NCBI RefSeq assembly: GCF_002554705.1
Contig: NZ_PDEP01000011.1
Coordinates: 91,687-155,686, forward strand
Reading direction: 5' to 3'
Length of the DNA: 64,000 nt
From: Longimonas halophila
GTDB lineage: Bacteria > Bacteroidota > Rhodothermia > Rhodothermales > Salinibacteraceae
In this document: positions 9,001 to 19,238 of the stretch, in pieces
How the letters are laid out: the number at the start of each line of letters is the position of its first letter
How positions within the stretch are numbered: position 1 is the first letter of the stretch
Program-made: the position numbers and the translations under genes
The notes under the pieces: model-generated
Told to the model about the DNA's origin: nothing
What the model saw: only the letters and a program-made list of their open reading frames with translations
The model's database searches: none

Positions 9001-9160
9001 GAGCCCCGGTGTCGGCATGCAGCGCGCGGATTTCGAGTCCGGTTTGCGCGTGGGCGGGAACGCTGTGCATCCCCCAACCACAAAAGAGCAAGGCCACCAG
9101 GCAGCCAATTCGAGACAGGGTACGCGGGCAACGAAAAGACGATAGCGTCAATGAAAACAT
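6035..9160 (-). CDS. Oar-like TonB-dependent outer-membrane receptor
   Basis: A 1041-residue outer-membrane protein. A signal peptide (MFSLTLSSFRC to AHAQ, about 36 residues) is followed by a carboxypeptidase-regulatory/CarboxypepD_reg-like domain (about 38-130), a plug domain containing NTPVEGRNFTQVLKRLPNV and DGMDNNENF, and a long beta-barrel ending in FGLRYAF with the terminal Phe typical of barrel assembly. The run EFGRTGNGIFNVTTKSGGN is characteristic of the Oar family first described in Myxococcus, which differs from vitamin and siderophore receptors. The ATG at 9160 places the signal peptide at the N-terminus. The cargo is unknown; related proteins take up peptides or export protease-linked factors. 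The MTAP-family gene lies 56 bases downstream. Confidence 0.92.
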   Translation of the reverse strand: MFSLTLSSFRCPRTLSRIGCLVALLFCGWGMHSVPAHAQTGLEIRALHADTGAPVSGVTVRISNDDIGFTSERTTNDDGRTRLAGLSTSGRYDVRAPETDTYYEAGVTGIRLRADHTRSITLLMVPVAEYELDEVVVSGANNVASVNRVNAEVSSSLAPETIENTPVEGRNFTQVLKRLPNVTPATGFFTEAPVVSINGANGLYANYLIDGMDNNENFLGGPKFELPTGMIKDITVLSSTYSAEFGRTGNGIFNVTTKSGGNDYTGEAFYLTRPGPPLDASSPFAQRDLSGNAVKNGFSRQQGGFSLGGPIVRDQTFFFVNAEHTTDFKDNLLNVPSLNINEAVDGQNHLSYLSARVDHRWSERWRSTLRANGQRVRIDRQGGGLTGGVRFASAADTQVRDGWHVALANTYTGNRWLYESNLQYSGFNWDFAQPENPDAPQVTMLAPDGSTTLGILGHPGFRFDETERTVQLQQKVRYSGSGHELLAGVDVLRADFSLAGGGNPNGNYTVRLSDAQVQALRNRQPGQTLQPEALSELPGAVEVLNYGVETRPATFGTDQVLIGAYLEDQFSPLSDLNVTAGLRWDYDSLSKGGADAGDFTNIAPRLSLNYSLGARTALRGGYGMFYDKIVYSVYSDALQFSSTAPGFRSQLQSLIDQGRLPEDTNINRVTNRGNLTANAPNPGAVPFLDGPTPDELADERASIFSNELRILNPNGYDNPLTHQFSVGVQREVDANTLLYVDLIHTRSLNQFRLRDLNAPDPFSIDPEEVEAAQSDPNRDPSDLVRTQFEADQTRPTDIFERDAAGNIRTDADGNPQFKEGVARQIVMTETAGEARYWAANVNLVKERGQDDFAYRLSYTLSRLRNNTDDINFRAEDANDFEDEWGPSVNDRTHVISSVLSYFPADRLRLTLASLLQSGQPINRVPSAEVFGTTDLNGDGRAFSNAYLGNSDRYPGESRNSDRLPWSTTFDVSVQYALPLADGRLIARADIFNVLNAENLSGFANNATQSNQIQTGPSSSRRFVQRNAGPPRQFQFGLRYAF

Positions 9161-9290
9161 GGGGATACGACGTGGCGTGCAGGATACAAAACGGCAGTGC
9201 ACCTCCATAGCGGGGAGGCGGAAATACGGTAGAGATGGGCAGCGCAACGGGCTGTGCGTGGGCGGAGGCCGAGGCATCCGCCGGGTTGCG

Positions 9291-10058
9291 CTACGCGTGT
9301 GCGGCAGGTGGACCGCGTACCGACGCCACCGCAGACTGCGGGGCGTGTATCCAGCGAAGAGAGGTGCAAAGTGAAGGCGTGCCCCATCCAAGCACCCGGC
9401 GCAGCCGATTGGCAAGTGGGCGGACGGGGAGCGGCGTCTGGCGCAGTAGTGCTACCAGATCGCGCACGGTGTTTACGTCGCGCCGAGACGTGAGGACGGC
9501 GACGGTGCCATGGGCATTGCGCAGGTGGTGCTGTAGCGCGGCTCCAAGCTGGGGCGATTGCCACGGCAGGTGGGCAAGCGCTTGCGCGTTGAAGTGGGAG
9601 CGGTGCAGTCCAATGAGGTAGGTGCCGCCGCCAGGGGTGGGCCCAATGACCGGCTGCCCGCTGCCAAGACGCGTGTGTACGGCGTTCCAGTTGACCTCGT
9701 GCAGGGTGGGGCAGTCGCCACCCACAGCAATGACGCGGTCGTATCCGGCGTCGAAGGCATCGGCAAAGGCGTTGGTGAGGCGCTCGCCAAACGTCTCGCC
9801 ACGCTGCGCCGCGCCATCGACTTCAATGACCGGGTAGCCGCTTCGGTGTACCGTCTGCACGGTGTGCGTGTGCAGCGTATGCGCTACCTGCGCGCTTGTG
9901 GCATAGTCGCCCGGCACAAATTGCTTGTTCGACCACTCCCGTGCGGGGCGGTGGCTAAACAGCAGAATGGCGGTTGAGGACGCAGGCACAGGTGGGGCGG
10001 CGGGGGGCAGAAGACAGTGGCAGCCAACAGAATACAAAGGGCCATGCCTTCTGTACAC
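9291..10058 (-). CDS. DUF2064 (TIGR04282-type) glycosyltransferase-like protein
   Basis: A protein of up to 255 residues with a GT-A-like nucleotide-sugar fold of the DUF2064 family. Recognisable parts are the first strand AILLFSHRPA, the segment GETFGERLTNAFADAF, and the acidic AVGGDCPTL (about 111-119), equivalent to the metal- or nucleotide-binding loop. GPTPGGGTYLIGL follows, as in family members. The longest frame opens at a GTG at 10058; a GTG at 9989 (VPASSTAILLF) gives a more typical N-terminus and may be the true start. The family has no settled function, and members are often annotated as glycosyltransferase A-like. It is 130 bases upstream of the Oar-like receptor on the same strand. 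Confidence 0.78.
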   Translation of the reverse strand: MYRRHGPLYSVGCHCLLPPAAPPVPASSTAILLFSHRPAREWSNKQFVPGDYATSAQVAHTLHTHTVQTVHRSGYPVIEVDGAAQRGETFGERLTNAFADAFDAGYDRVIAVGGDCPTLHEVNWNAVHTRLGSGQPVIGPTPGGGTYLIGLHRSHFNAQALAHLPWQSPQLGAALQHHLRNAHGTVAVLTSRRDVNTVRDLVALLRQTPLPVRPLANRLRRVLGWGTPSLCTSLRWIHAPQSAVASVRGPPAAHA

Positions 10059-10210
10059 CGCGCAGCGATATCGTTACAGGTGGCCGGGCATGGGGGATGA
10101 TAACCTACCTCCATCTGGAGTTACCAAACCCCGAGGAGATGGTTCGACTCTCGGCTCCTTCGTCGCCGTCCGCTCACCATGACAGACTTCGTTGGAAAGA
10201 TGATGCCCTG

Positions 10211-10234
10211 CGTCCGACGGTCCCCCGTCGGACG
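10211..10234. repeat. Dispersed hairpin repeat, copy 2 (inverted)
   Basis: Perfect 10-bp arms CGTCCGACGG and CCGTCGGACG around TCCC. Read on the minus strand it matches the hairpin at 5134-5157 and its flanks. It lies in the 251-base gap between copA and the DUF2064 gene. It could act as an mRNA 3' end structure for copA, but no T-run is present. Confidence 0.7.
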
Positions 10235-10309
10235 TGTGGACAGGGACGCTCCTGCGTCTTTGCGTAGATGAGATCCCACCACCGCAGCATGCAGGAAAAC
10301 GGATCCGCA

Positions 10310-12829
<2,520 letters not shown>

Positions 12830-12879
12830 AAGCGGGTACAGGTGGATTCGAGGGGAGCGCGTGCAGGGCAGCAACGTGC

Positions 12880-13101
12880 TTACCGCGCCTCGACGGATAC
12901 GAGGTCGAACCCGGCATCGTCGATGGCGCTGAAGAGCGCATCATAGGCCGCATCATCGGCATCAAAATGGATCTGGGCCTCTCCAATAGAGACGGTGCCC
13001 ACGTCCACGCCATCAAGGTCAGCGAGAGCGTCGGTGACGGCCTGCACGCAGTGGTTGCAGTTCATGCCGTCGATAAGCAGGGTAAGGGGCTGGGTGGCCA
13101 T
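12880..13101 (-). CDS. copZ: CopZ-like copper chaperone
   Basis: A 73-residue single HMA-domain protein, the size of CopZ. The metal site is GMNCNHC with Cys15 and Cys18 (CNHC in place of the commoner CASC or CGHC), followed by the usual helix [14 protein letters not shown]. Such chaperones hold Cu(I) in the cytosol and pass it to the ATPase. The ATG at 13101 is preferred because the longer upstream frame overlaps csoR. It lies two bases after csoR and 50 bases before copA on the same strand, which makes copper the likely metal. Confidence 0.9.
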   Translation of the reverse strand: MATQPLTLLIDGMNCNHCVQAVTDALADLDGVDVGTVSIGEAQIHFDADDAAYDALFSAIDDAGFDLVSVEAR

Positions 13102-13103
13102 AG

Positions 13104-13385
13104 CTACTGAATCTGTTTGTAGAGCAAGTCCATGATTTCGTCGTAGGTGCGCTCGGCGGCGTCGGTATCGCCCGAGCGCAGCGCATCGGTGACGCACGTC
13201 TCCAGATGATTGCGCGTGATGACTTTGCCGGTAGCACGCAGCGACTTCTGCACCGAGCTAATCTGGTTCAGGATGTCGCCGCAGTAGCGGTCGTCCTCAA
13301 CCATGCGCTGCAGGCCGCGCACCTGACCCTCAATGCGGCGCAGGCGCTGAAGAATGGCCTCACGCTTGTCGTCGTCCATCTGCAT
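13104..13385 (-). CDS. csoR: Copper-sensing repressor of the CsoR (DUF156) family
   Basis: A 93-residue all-helical regulator. The start of helix 1, LQRLRRIEGQVRGLQRM, is the family signature. The Cu(I) ligands are in place: Cys35 (RYCGDILNQ), His60 and Cys64 (NHLETC), the C-H-C set that separates CsoR from RcnR (nickel/cobalt) and FrmR (formaldehyde). Cu(I) binding is expected to release it from DNA. It is the first gene of csoR-copZ-copA and a pseudo-palindromic site sits 42 bases upstream, so the operon is probably autoregulated. Confidence 0.93.
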   Translation of the reverse strand: MQMDDDKREAILQRLRRIEGQVRGLQRMVEDDRYCGDILNQISSVQKSLRATGKVITRNHLETCVTDALRSGDTDAAERTYDEIMDLLYKQIQ

Positions 13386-13426
13386 AGGCAGGTCCCGAGA
13401 GTGGTAAGCGTCATGAGTGCGTAAAG

Positions 13427-13446
13427 TACCCTACCCCTGTAGGGTA
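13427..13446 (-). promoter_or_regulatory. Probable CsoR operator upstream of csoR-copZ-copA
   Basis: Perfect 8-base arms TACCCTAC and GTAGGGTA are separated by CCCT, giving a GC-rich-centred inverted repeat like known CsoR operators. It begins 42 bases upstream of the csoR start. On the coding strand TACTTTA overlaps its downstream edge and could be the -7 element of a Bacteroidota-type promoter (consensus TAnnTTTG), so bound repressor would block initiation. Assignment to CsoR is by position and symmetry. Confidence 0.8.
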
Positions 13447-13489
13447 TGTTTCCGCTCATGATCTGTTGTTGGGAGACCGAGCGCAACAC

Positions 13490-13528
13490 CCCCCGTAGAG
13501 ACGTGCCAGTGGCGCGTCTCTACGGGGG
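13490..13528. repeat. Palindromic repeat family A, copy 1
   Basis: A 39-base near-perfect palindrome: arms of 19 bases with one mismatch around a single central G. The core GTAGAGACG...CGTCTCTAC recurs at 50411-50441 and 51673-51705. It lies 18 bases past the stop of the small membrane protein gene and just upstream of the CsoR operator. It is REP-like; no protein coding is evident. Confidence 0.8.
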
Positions 13529-13546
13529 ATGGATCGTAGCGCCGCC

Positions 13547-13861
13547 CTACGACCGCTGGCGCTGTCCCCGCGACGCCCCACTCGACTGCTGCTGGCGTGG
13601 CTCCGATGCATCCAGCGCCGAAAACTCCGCCTCAGGCGACTCGTCTTCGGCAGCGGCGATCGCCTCAAGGTGCTGGATCCGTTTCTTGAGCGCGTTGCGT
13701 TCGGCCTCCGCCTCCTCAAGAGCCGCTTGTACCTCAGTCAGATCTTGGCTGGCACCCGTAGAGGCGCGATGCTTAAGCCACTGCTTAAACCCTGAATAGC
13801 CGATGCTAATGGTGAATATGGCGAGTACGGTTGCAAAAAACATGGCGACAGTTGGCTCCAT
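13547..13861 (-). CDS. Small single-pass membrane protein with coiled coil
   Basis: A 104-residue protein. Residues 5-22 (VAMFFATVLAIFTISIGY) form one transmembrane helix. A basic stretch (KQWLKHRAS) then leads to a heptad-rich helix (about 40-72, LTEVQAALEEAEAERNALKK) likely to be a coiled coil. The tail is polar and disordered, ending in a Gln/Ser/Arg-rich stretch. The layout recalls small phage-shock-type membrane proteins but I cannot assign a family. The start at 13861 is chosen because it sets the helix at the N-terminus; the frame continues far upstream antisense to the sirtuin gene and that part is not coding. It is divergent from the sirtuin gene with about 100 bases between. Confidence 0.65.
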   Translation of the reverse strand: MEPTVAMFFATVLAIFTISIGYSGFKQWLKHRASTGASQDLTEVQAALEEAEAERNALKKRIQHLEAIAAAEDESPEAEFSALDASEPRQQQSSGASRGQRQRS

Positions 13862-13963
13862 AACTGGATACGATCGAGAAACAGGACAGCATAAACAGGA
13901 ACGTGCAATCAAATGCATGGGTTGATCTTCATACATGTCATCTACACTTGTTCCGATTTTTGT

Positions 13964-14803
13964 ATGTCTGTATCGACCCGCTCGCGCACCATACGGACCC
14001 TGGCTAATCTCATGCGCACGCGTCGCACGGTGGTGTTGAGTGGAGCGGGCGTGAGCACGGAATCGGGCATTCCCGACTATCGGGGCCCCGATTCGCCGCG
14101 CCGCGAGCGAGCCCCCATATCGTATCAGGAGTTTGTAGGGGATGCAGAAGCGCGTCGCCGGTACTGGGCGCGCAGCAGTGTGGGATGGCCGCGCTTTACG
14201 GCCGCACGTCCAAATGCAGGGCACCAGGCGCTGTCGAAGCTGGAAGCAGCGGGCTACGTAAGCAGTGTCATTACGCAGAATGTGGACGGGCTGCATCAGG
14301 CCGCGGGGAGCACAGATGTCGTCGAACTGCACGGTGCGCTGGACGATGTGCGCTGCCTGCGCTGCGGACGCCGCACCGACCGGAGGGCGTATCAGCGCCG
14401 ACTGCTGCAGGCCAATCCCGGCTGGCCTCCCGAAGCGGCCACTCTTGCGCCCGATGGCGACGCGGTGCTCCCCGATGAGGTCACCACGTCGTTCCGCGTG
14501 CCGGGGTGCCCGCGCTGTGGGGGCACCCTCAAACCCGACGTGGTCTTTTTCGGCGAGTCCGTACCCCGCGTTCGGGTGGATGCAGCGTGGGATCGCTTCG
14601 ACGAGGCCGAGATGCTGCTCGTAGTGGGCTCCTCGTTGGCCGTGTACTCCGGTCTTCGCTTTGTGCATCGTGCTGCCAATGAAGCACGGCCGGTGAGCAT
14701 TATCAACCTGGGACCAACCCGTGGTGATGCCCATGCGCACCTGCGTTTACAGGGTCGCACGGGCACGATCTTGCCGAGGTTGGCCGCGATGCTGGACGTG
14801 TAG
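13964..14803 (+). CDS. Sir2-family NAD-dependent protein deacylase
   Basis: A 279-residue sirtuin that removes acyl groups from lysines while consuming NAD. Residues 27-41 hold GAGVSTESGIPDYRG, the NAD-binding loop; QNVDGLH (105-111) and catalytic His123 (VELHGAL) follow. A structural zinc is expected from Cys131/Cys134 (CLRC) and Cys182/Cys185 (CPRC). The second pair is separated by a longer insert than in E. coli CobB, with a loop PGWPPEAATLAPDGDAVLPDE (split here at about 153-172). The later segments VVGSSLAVYSG and INLGPT are also conserved. The ATG at 13964 fits family length. Confidence 0.93.
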   Translation: MSVSTRSRTIRTLANLMRTRRTVVLSGAGVSTESGIPDYRGPDSPRRERAPISYQEFVGDAEARRRYWARSSVGWPRFTAARPNAGHQALSKLEAAGYVSSVITQNVDGLHQAAGSTDVVELHGALDDVRCLRCGRRTDRRAYQRRLLQANPGWPPEAATLAPDGDAVLPDEVTTSFRVPGCPRCGGTLKPDVVFFGESVPRVRVDAAWDRFDEAEMLLVVGSSLAVYSGLRFVHRAANEARPVSIINLGPTRGDAHAHLRLQGRTGTILPRLAAMLDV

Positions 14804-14889
14804 CGGAGGATGCACGTCTGCCGCAACCGAATTGGGGCGGCGTTCGTAACGCGTTATCCGCTTGCTTATGAACAGCTTCTGCGCGCATC

Positions 14890-15792
14890 ATGCTCGACCG
14901 CATCCACCTCATCGACACGCATTTTCAGGCGGTGCCCGAAGCGATCGCCGTGTTCTGCATCCCACACGACCAGGGAGCACTGCTCATCGAAACCGGGCCC
15001 AGTACTGTCACGGACACGGTGACCAAGCGCCTGGACGCTATGGGGCTTGTGCCCTCTGACGTGACGGATGTGCTCGTAACGCACATTCACCTGGACCACG
15101 CCGGCGCGGCGGGCTGGTGGGCCGAGCAGGGCGCTACGGTGCATGTACACGAAGTGGGTGCGCCGCATCTGGCCGATCCGAGCAAACTGATGAAGAGTGC
15201 GTCTCGCATCTACGGCGACGACATGGACCGCCTGTGGGGCGAGATGCGTCCGGTGCCCACGGCACAACTCAACGCGCTTGCCGATGGCGATACGGTTACC
15301 GTGGGCGATGTGACGCTGGAGGCGCTCGACACGCCGGGGCATGCATACCACCACCACGCCTATCTACTTGACGGCATTGCCTTTACAGGCGATGTAGCGG
15401 GCGTGCGGCTGCCCGGCTCTATGCACATGTCGCCCCCGCTGGCACCGCCCGAAATTGACCTGGATGCGTGGCGCGCGAGCATTGACCGGCTGCGAGCGCG
15501 TGAACTGACGCACATTGCGCCGACGCACTTCGGCCTCTTCACGGATGCGGAAGACCATCTCGACCGACTCGCCGACCGGCTGGATGCGGTGGAAGCGTTC
15601 ACCAAAGAGTTGATGACATCGGATCCCACCGACAACGAAATTGAAACGGCGGTGACCGACTGGCTCCGATCCGAAGCCGAAGCGGACGGCGTGGAAGGCC
15701 CGCTATGGACGCGCTACGAAACCGCAAACCCGAGCTGGATGGCGGCGATGGGGCTGAAGCGCTTCTGGCAGAAGCACCGTGCCGATGCGTAG
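14890..15792 (+). CDS. MBL-fold metallo-hydrolase
   Basis: A 300-residue metallo-beta-lactamase-fold hydrolase. The di-metal motif is THIHLDHAG (HxHxDH at 65-70). Further ligands lie in GHAYHHHAYLL, FTGDVAG (bridging Asp) and APTHFG. The C-terminal third is helical and has no clear match to glyoxalase II, lactonases or ribonuclease Z, so the substrate is open. The gene is 86 bases downstream of the sirtuin on the same strand and convergent with HMG-CoA lyase, 29 bases away. Confidence 0.88.
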   Translation: MLDRIHLIDTHFQAVPEAIAVFCIPHDQGALLIETGPSTVTDTVTKRLDAMGLVPSDVTDVLVTHIHLDHAGAAGWWAEQGATVHVHEVGAPHLADPSKLMKSASRIYGDDMDRLWGEMRPVPTAQLNALADGDTVTVGDVTLEALDTPGHAYHHHAYLLDGIAFTGDVAGVRLPGSMHMSPPLAPPEIDLDAWRASIDRLRARELTHIAPTHFGLFTDAEDHLDRLADRLDAVEAFTKELMTSDPTDNEIETAVTDWLRSEAEADGVEGPLWTRYETANPSWMAAMGLKRFWQKHRADA

Positions 15793-15821
15793 CGGATGCT
15801 GACGTAGGGACTCGGCCGGCC

Positions 15822-16754
15822 TTACGCCATAACCTCGCGTCCCCACAGGCGATGCATGGTACCAGCGAATTCCTTGTCGAGCAGATTTTCGAGTCGGTGC
15901 GATACCTCGGCCACGGCACGCCCGTTTACGCCGGTGTCGATACCGAGTTGATCGAGGAGGTACACGGTGTCTTCGGTGGCGATGTTACCGGTAGCACCGG
16001 GAATGAATGGGCAGCCGCCCATGCCAGCGAGGGAGGCGTCAAACCAGTGAATACCACATGAAAGCGCTTCCATAACGTTTGCTAAGCCGAGTCCGCGGGT
16101 GTCATGCAAATGTAGCACGAGCGGCGTATCGCCCACGACCTCCTGAACGGCCGTGACGCGCTCCTGAATCATGCGCGGGTTGGCCATGCCGGTCGAGTCG
16201 GCCAGCGAGAGCGATTCGAGGTTGTAATCGGCAAAGTGGCGGGCCATCTCCACGACCTGCTCCAGCGGCGTGTCGCCGGGTTCCTGGTAGCCGAATACGG
16301 TCTGGAAGCCGAGCTGCACGTTTACGCCGGCATGCAGTGCGGTGCCAATCATCTGCTCAGCCTGTTCGATCGCTTCGTCGACGGTCATGTTAGCGTTGTC
16401 GCGGCTGTGGCGGTCGTGCGTGGCAATGGATAGGTCGACATGCTGCAGATTGGTATCGAGGGCGCGCTCCAGTCCGGCCATGTTCAGTACAAGCCCGGTG
16501 TACGTCACGTCGTCACGGTCCGGCAGGGCGGCACAGACAGCTTCTGCATCACGCATCTGCGGCACCCAGTCGGGGTGCACGAACGAGGTAACCTGGATGC
16601 GAGGCAGCCCCGCATCAGCCAACGCAATGATGCTGGCCACCTTCTCCTCAGTGGGAATGAACGTATCCTCGAACTGAAATCCGTCGCGGGGGCCCACCTC
16701 ACACAGCGTAACGTGCGAAGGCAGAGCCGACGGCGAGAGGTCGTGGCGTGCCAT
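15822..16754 (-). CDS. mvaB: Hydroxymethylglutaryl-CoA lyase
   Basis: A 310-residue TIM-barrel enzyme that splits HMG-CoA into acetyl-CoA and acetoacetate, the last step of leucine breakdown. The N-terminal CEVGPRDGFQFE is the HMGL-like signature with the catalytic Arg-Asp pair. The metal-binding LHLHDTRG gives the HxH pair, and GMGGCPF contains the catalytic-loop Cys characteristic of HMG-CoA lyases, which separates it from isopropylmalate and citramalate synthases. No other leucine-catabolism gene is visible nearby, so it stands alone here. Confidence 0.9.
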   Translation of the reverse strand: MARHDLSPSALPSHVTLCEVGPRDGFQFEDTFIPTEEKVASIIALADAGLPRIQVTSFVHPDWVPQMRDAEAVCAALPDRDDVTYTGLVLNMAGLERALDTNLQHVDLSIATHDRHSRDNANMTVDEAIEQAEQMIGTALHAGVNVQLGFQTVFGYQEPGDTPLEQVVEMARHFADYNLESLSLADSTGMANPRMIQERVTAVQEVVGDTPLVLHLHDTRGLGLANVMEALSCGIHWFDASLAGMGGCPFIPGATGNIATEDTVYLLDQLGIDTGVNGRAVAEVSHRLENLLDKEFAGTMHRLWGREVMA

Positions 16755-16978
16755 GGTGCCCTACGGGGTGTAACGAACGGATAACGAAGGCAATGCTATA
16801 CACGAAGAAGCGGCTGCTGGGATCCGATACAGCATGCCGTGGGGCACTGGATGAGCGCGGATGCCGAACAGCGTGCACTACATGTATGCATCTACACAAC
16901 CACAACACCGCCTACCAGACCGTAGCCAGTAGACGGTGCGTGGATGGTGTACGTTATGTGTGGGTAAGTCGGAAGGTG

Positions 16979-19174
16979 TTACTCCTCCGTATCGACCGAA
17001 AAGAGATCATCGGCGATGTCGGGGTTCACCGTGGCCTCTTGAACTGTGGCGCTCTGCGCCTCTTCGCCGTCACGGAGCGTGCGGGTGGTAAACGCCATCG
17101 TGACGCCGTCGACCTCCTGGTAGTCCGTAAATAAGTCGGTGAGTTGGGCGGGGCCTTGCTGCGTCATGGCGGTGTAGTCCATGCGCTGAGGCAGGTTCGA
17201 CTCGGGATCAATGTAGAGCGTAAACGGATCCCCCACCGGCGGCGTAACGCGCACCGTGTGCAGTTCGGTGCCGTCTACCGTTTCGGAGCCGGTAGCCTGC
17301 ACGGTCAGGTCCTCATGGTCGAGGCGAGCCAGCAGGTAGGGCAGTTCGCGCCAGCGCTGCGGGTCGAACTGCTGGCGGACTTGCGGCGGAGCTTCCTGGG
17401 TCCCTTGTCCCGGCACCTGCAGCCAGAGTGTTTCGCCATCGTCGATGATGGTAAGCGTGATGCCGTTGGGCAAGTCTTGCTCCAGGTAGAACCGGCCATC
17501 GGCAGCCAGGGTGCTGCGGCTTTCGGTGACTACTTCTTGCCCTTGCTGCTGCAGGGTCGTCTCCTCTACGATGCGTAGCGCGCTGGCATTGGCCAACGTT
17601 TCGCCGCCCAGGGCCTGCTGCACATCATCCAGCAGCGCCCGGCCTTCGGCTTGTTCCTCCTCAGTTGCTGCGGCAGGTTCCTCATCGGAAGGTGGGCTCG
17701 TGGGGATGCTAATGTCGATCGTATGTACCGTGCCGTTATCGGCCAGCGTGGTGAGGTCGCGCTCAAAGTCGGATTCACGGCCCAGCACCACGATGTGTGC
17801 ATCGCTCGGACGGAGGTACTCCTGCGCTACGCGGTGTACATCTTCGGGAGTGATGTCGGCCATGTCATCCACCAGGCCCTGCAAAAAGTCGGTGGGATAG
17901 CCGTAATACTCGTACGTCATGAGGCGCGAGAGTATCTGGCGCTTCGAGTCGAAGTTGAAGACGAACGAGTTCAGGTACGCATCGCGGGCCTGGTCGAGCT
18001 CTTCTTGAGAAGGCGGGGCCTCACGCATCCCCCGAATTTCTTCGAGGACCGATTCGGCAGCATCAACAGTGCGCCCACTGCGCGTAAAGACACCCGAGTA
18101 GAAGCGTCCGGGGCGGTCGTAGCCTGCGCTGTAGGTGCCGAATACAGAGTAGGCGAGCCCCTGGTCGCGCCGTACGTTTTGGAAGAGGCGTCCCGAAAAG
18201 CCGCCGCTCAGCACTTCGTTCATGGCAAGAACAGCGGGGTAGTCGGGGTGCTCGCGGGTGATGTCGCCGCCATGCCCAATGAAGATAGTACTCTGGTTGA
18301 CATCGTCTTTCGGGATGAGGTTAACCGAGGGACCGGCGTCGGCGGTGCGCTCGGGAGGCTCGGGCGTAACGGCGTCGTCGCTGGGCGTCCAGTCGGCAAA
18401 CGCATCTTCAAGCTGGGCCTGCATGGCTTCGGCATCGAAGTCGCCCCACACGCTGAGAATGATGTTTTCGGGATGCACGTACTGCTCGTGGAAGTCTACG
18501 AGGTCGGCGCGTTCGATGGCGTCGATGGTGTAGTATTCGCTGGTGCGGGCGTATGGGCTCTCCTCGCCGTAGAGCACCTGGTCGAACTCGCGCTGGGCAA
18601 TCTGCTGCGGATTGTCGTTGCGCCGCGAAATGGCCGATCGCTGCTGATTCTTGGCGAGGTCGACCTGTTCTTGGTCGAAGCGGGGCGCGCGCAGCACCTC
18701 CGCAAAGAGCGGCAGGACCTCATCTACATTGTCGCTCAGCGTGGACATGAAGGCGGATCCGGAGGTGGAGCCCATGCCGGTTTCAACACTGGCCCCGAGG
18801 CTTTCCAGTTGCTGGTTGAGCTCATCGGGCGTAAGCGATTCGGTGCCGCCGCTGCGCATCACTTGGCCGGCCACGCTGGCCAGCCCCACTTTATCGGCAG
18901 GATCGTATACGCTGCCGCCAGCAATACGGGCGGTAGCGTTAACGAGCGGCAGCTCGTTGTCTTGGAGCAGCAGAATAGTCATTCCGTTGTCGAGCTCAAC
19001 GCGCTCGGGTTCGGGCACCTGAAAGTCGCGCAGCTCGGGGTAGGTAAGCTCGGTGGCATCGTACTCAGACACCGGCACGTCATCGGGTGCCTGGGCAGCT
19101 GCCGGAGCTGCCAGCAGGCCCGTGCACGCAAGCGTCAGGGCGAGCATCCAAAGAGGGATTCGAAGTTGGGTCAT
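16979..19174 (-). CDS. M16 peptidase-like protein lacking the zinc motif, with C-terminal extra domain
   Basis: A 731-residue exported protein. A signal peptide (MTQLRIPLWML to AAAQA) is followed by two M16-type domains. Where an active M16 enzyme has HxxEH the sequence reads GLASVAGQVMRSGGTE, so the zinc ligands are absent. The R/Y motif region of the second M16 half is recognisable (QGLAYSVFGTYSAGYDRPGR). After about residue 480 comes a third domain with a LolA-like beta pattern (TESRSTLAADGRFYLEQDL and FTLYIDPESNLPQRMDY), which is not part of normal M16 proteins. It follows the zinc-containing partner by 64 bases, so the two probably form a heteromeric periplasmic protease like other bacterial M16B pairs. 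Confidence 0.85.
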   Translation of the reverse strand: MTQLRIPLWMLALTLACTGLLAAPAAAQAPDDVPVSEYDATELTYPELRDFQVPEPERVELDNGMTILLLQDNELPLVNATARIAGGSVYDPADKVGLASVAGQVMRSGGTESLTPDELNQQLESLGASVETGMGSTSGSAFMSTLSDNVDEVLPLFAEVLRAPRFDQEQVDLAKNQQRSAISRRNDNPQQIAQREFDQVLYGEESPYARTSEYYTIDAIERADLVDFHEQYVHPENIILSVWGDFDAEAMQAQLEDAFADWTPSDDAVTPEPPERTADAGPSVNLIPKDDVNQSTIFIGHGGDITREHPDYPAVLAMNEVLSGGFSGRLFQNVRRDQGLAYSVFGTYSAGYDRPGRFYSGVFTRSGRTVDAAESVLEEIRGMREAPPSQEELDQARDAYLNSFVFNFDSKRQILSRLMTYEYYGYPTDFLQGLVDDMADITPEDVHRVAQEYLRPSDAHIVVLGRESDFERDLTTLADNGTVHTIDISIPTSPPSDEEPAAATEEEQAEGRALLDDVQQALGGETLANASALRIVEETTLQQQGQEVVTESRSTLAADGRFYLEQDLPNGITLTIIDDGETLWLQVPGQGTQEAPPQVRQQFDPQRWRELPYLLARLDHEDLTVQATGSETVDGTELHTVRVTPPVGDPFTLYIDPESNLPQRMDYTAMTQQGPAQLTDLFTDYQEVDGVTMAFTTRTLRDGEEAQSATVQEATVNPDIADDLFSVDTEE

Positions 19175-19238
19175 GAGTCGAGGGGAGTCGTAAGACAAGA
19201 AGGAGGGTAGCAGGGCAGCGTGCGAGTGCGTACGTGCG

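Noticed and set aside
10059..10210. Possible riboswitch or RNA in the leader of the DUF2064 gene
   Set aside because: A short palindrome (CTCCATCTGGAG) is present but no known riboswitch core, such as a cobalamin or TPP motif, could be recognised.
13862..14740. N-terminal extension of the small coiled-coil protein
   Set aside because: It is antisense to the sirtuin and the extended residues show no coherent fold.
17651..19210. 519-codon plus-strand frame over the M16-like gene
   Set aside because: It lies antisense to a gene with solid family evidence, and its protein has no family character.
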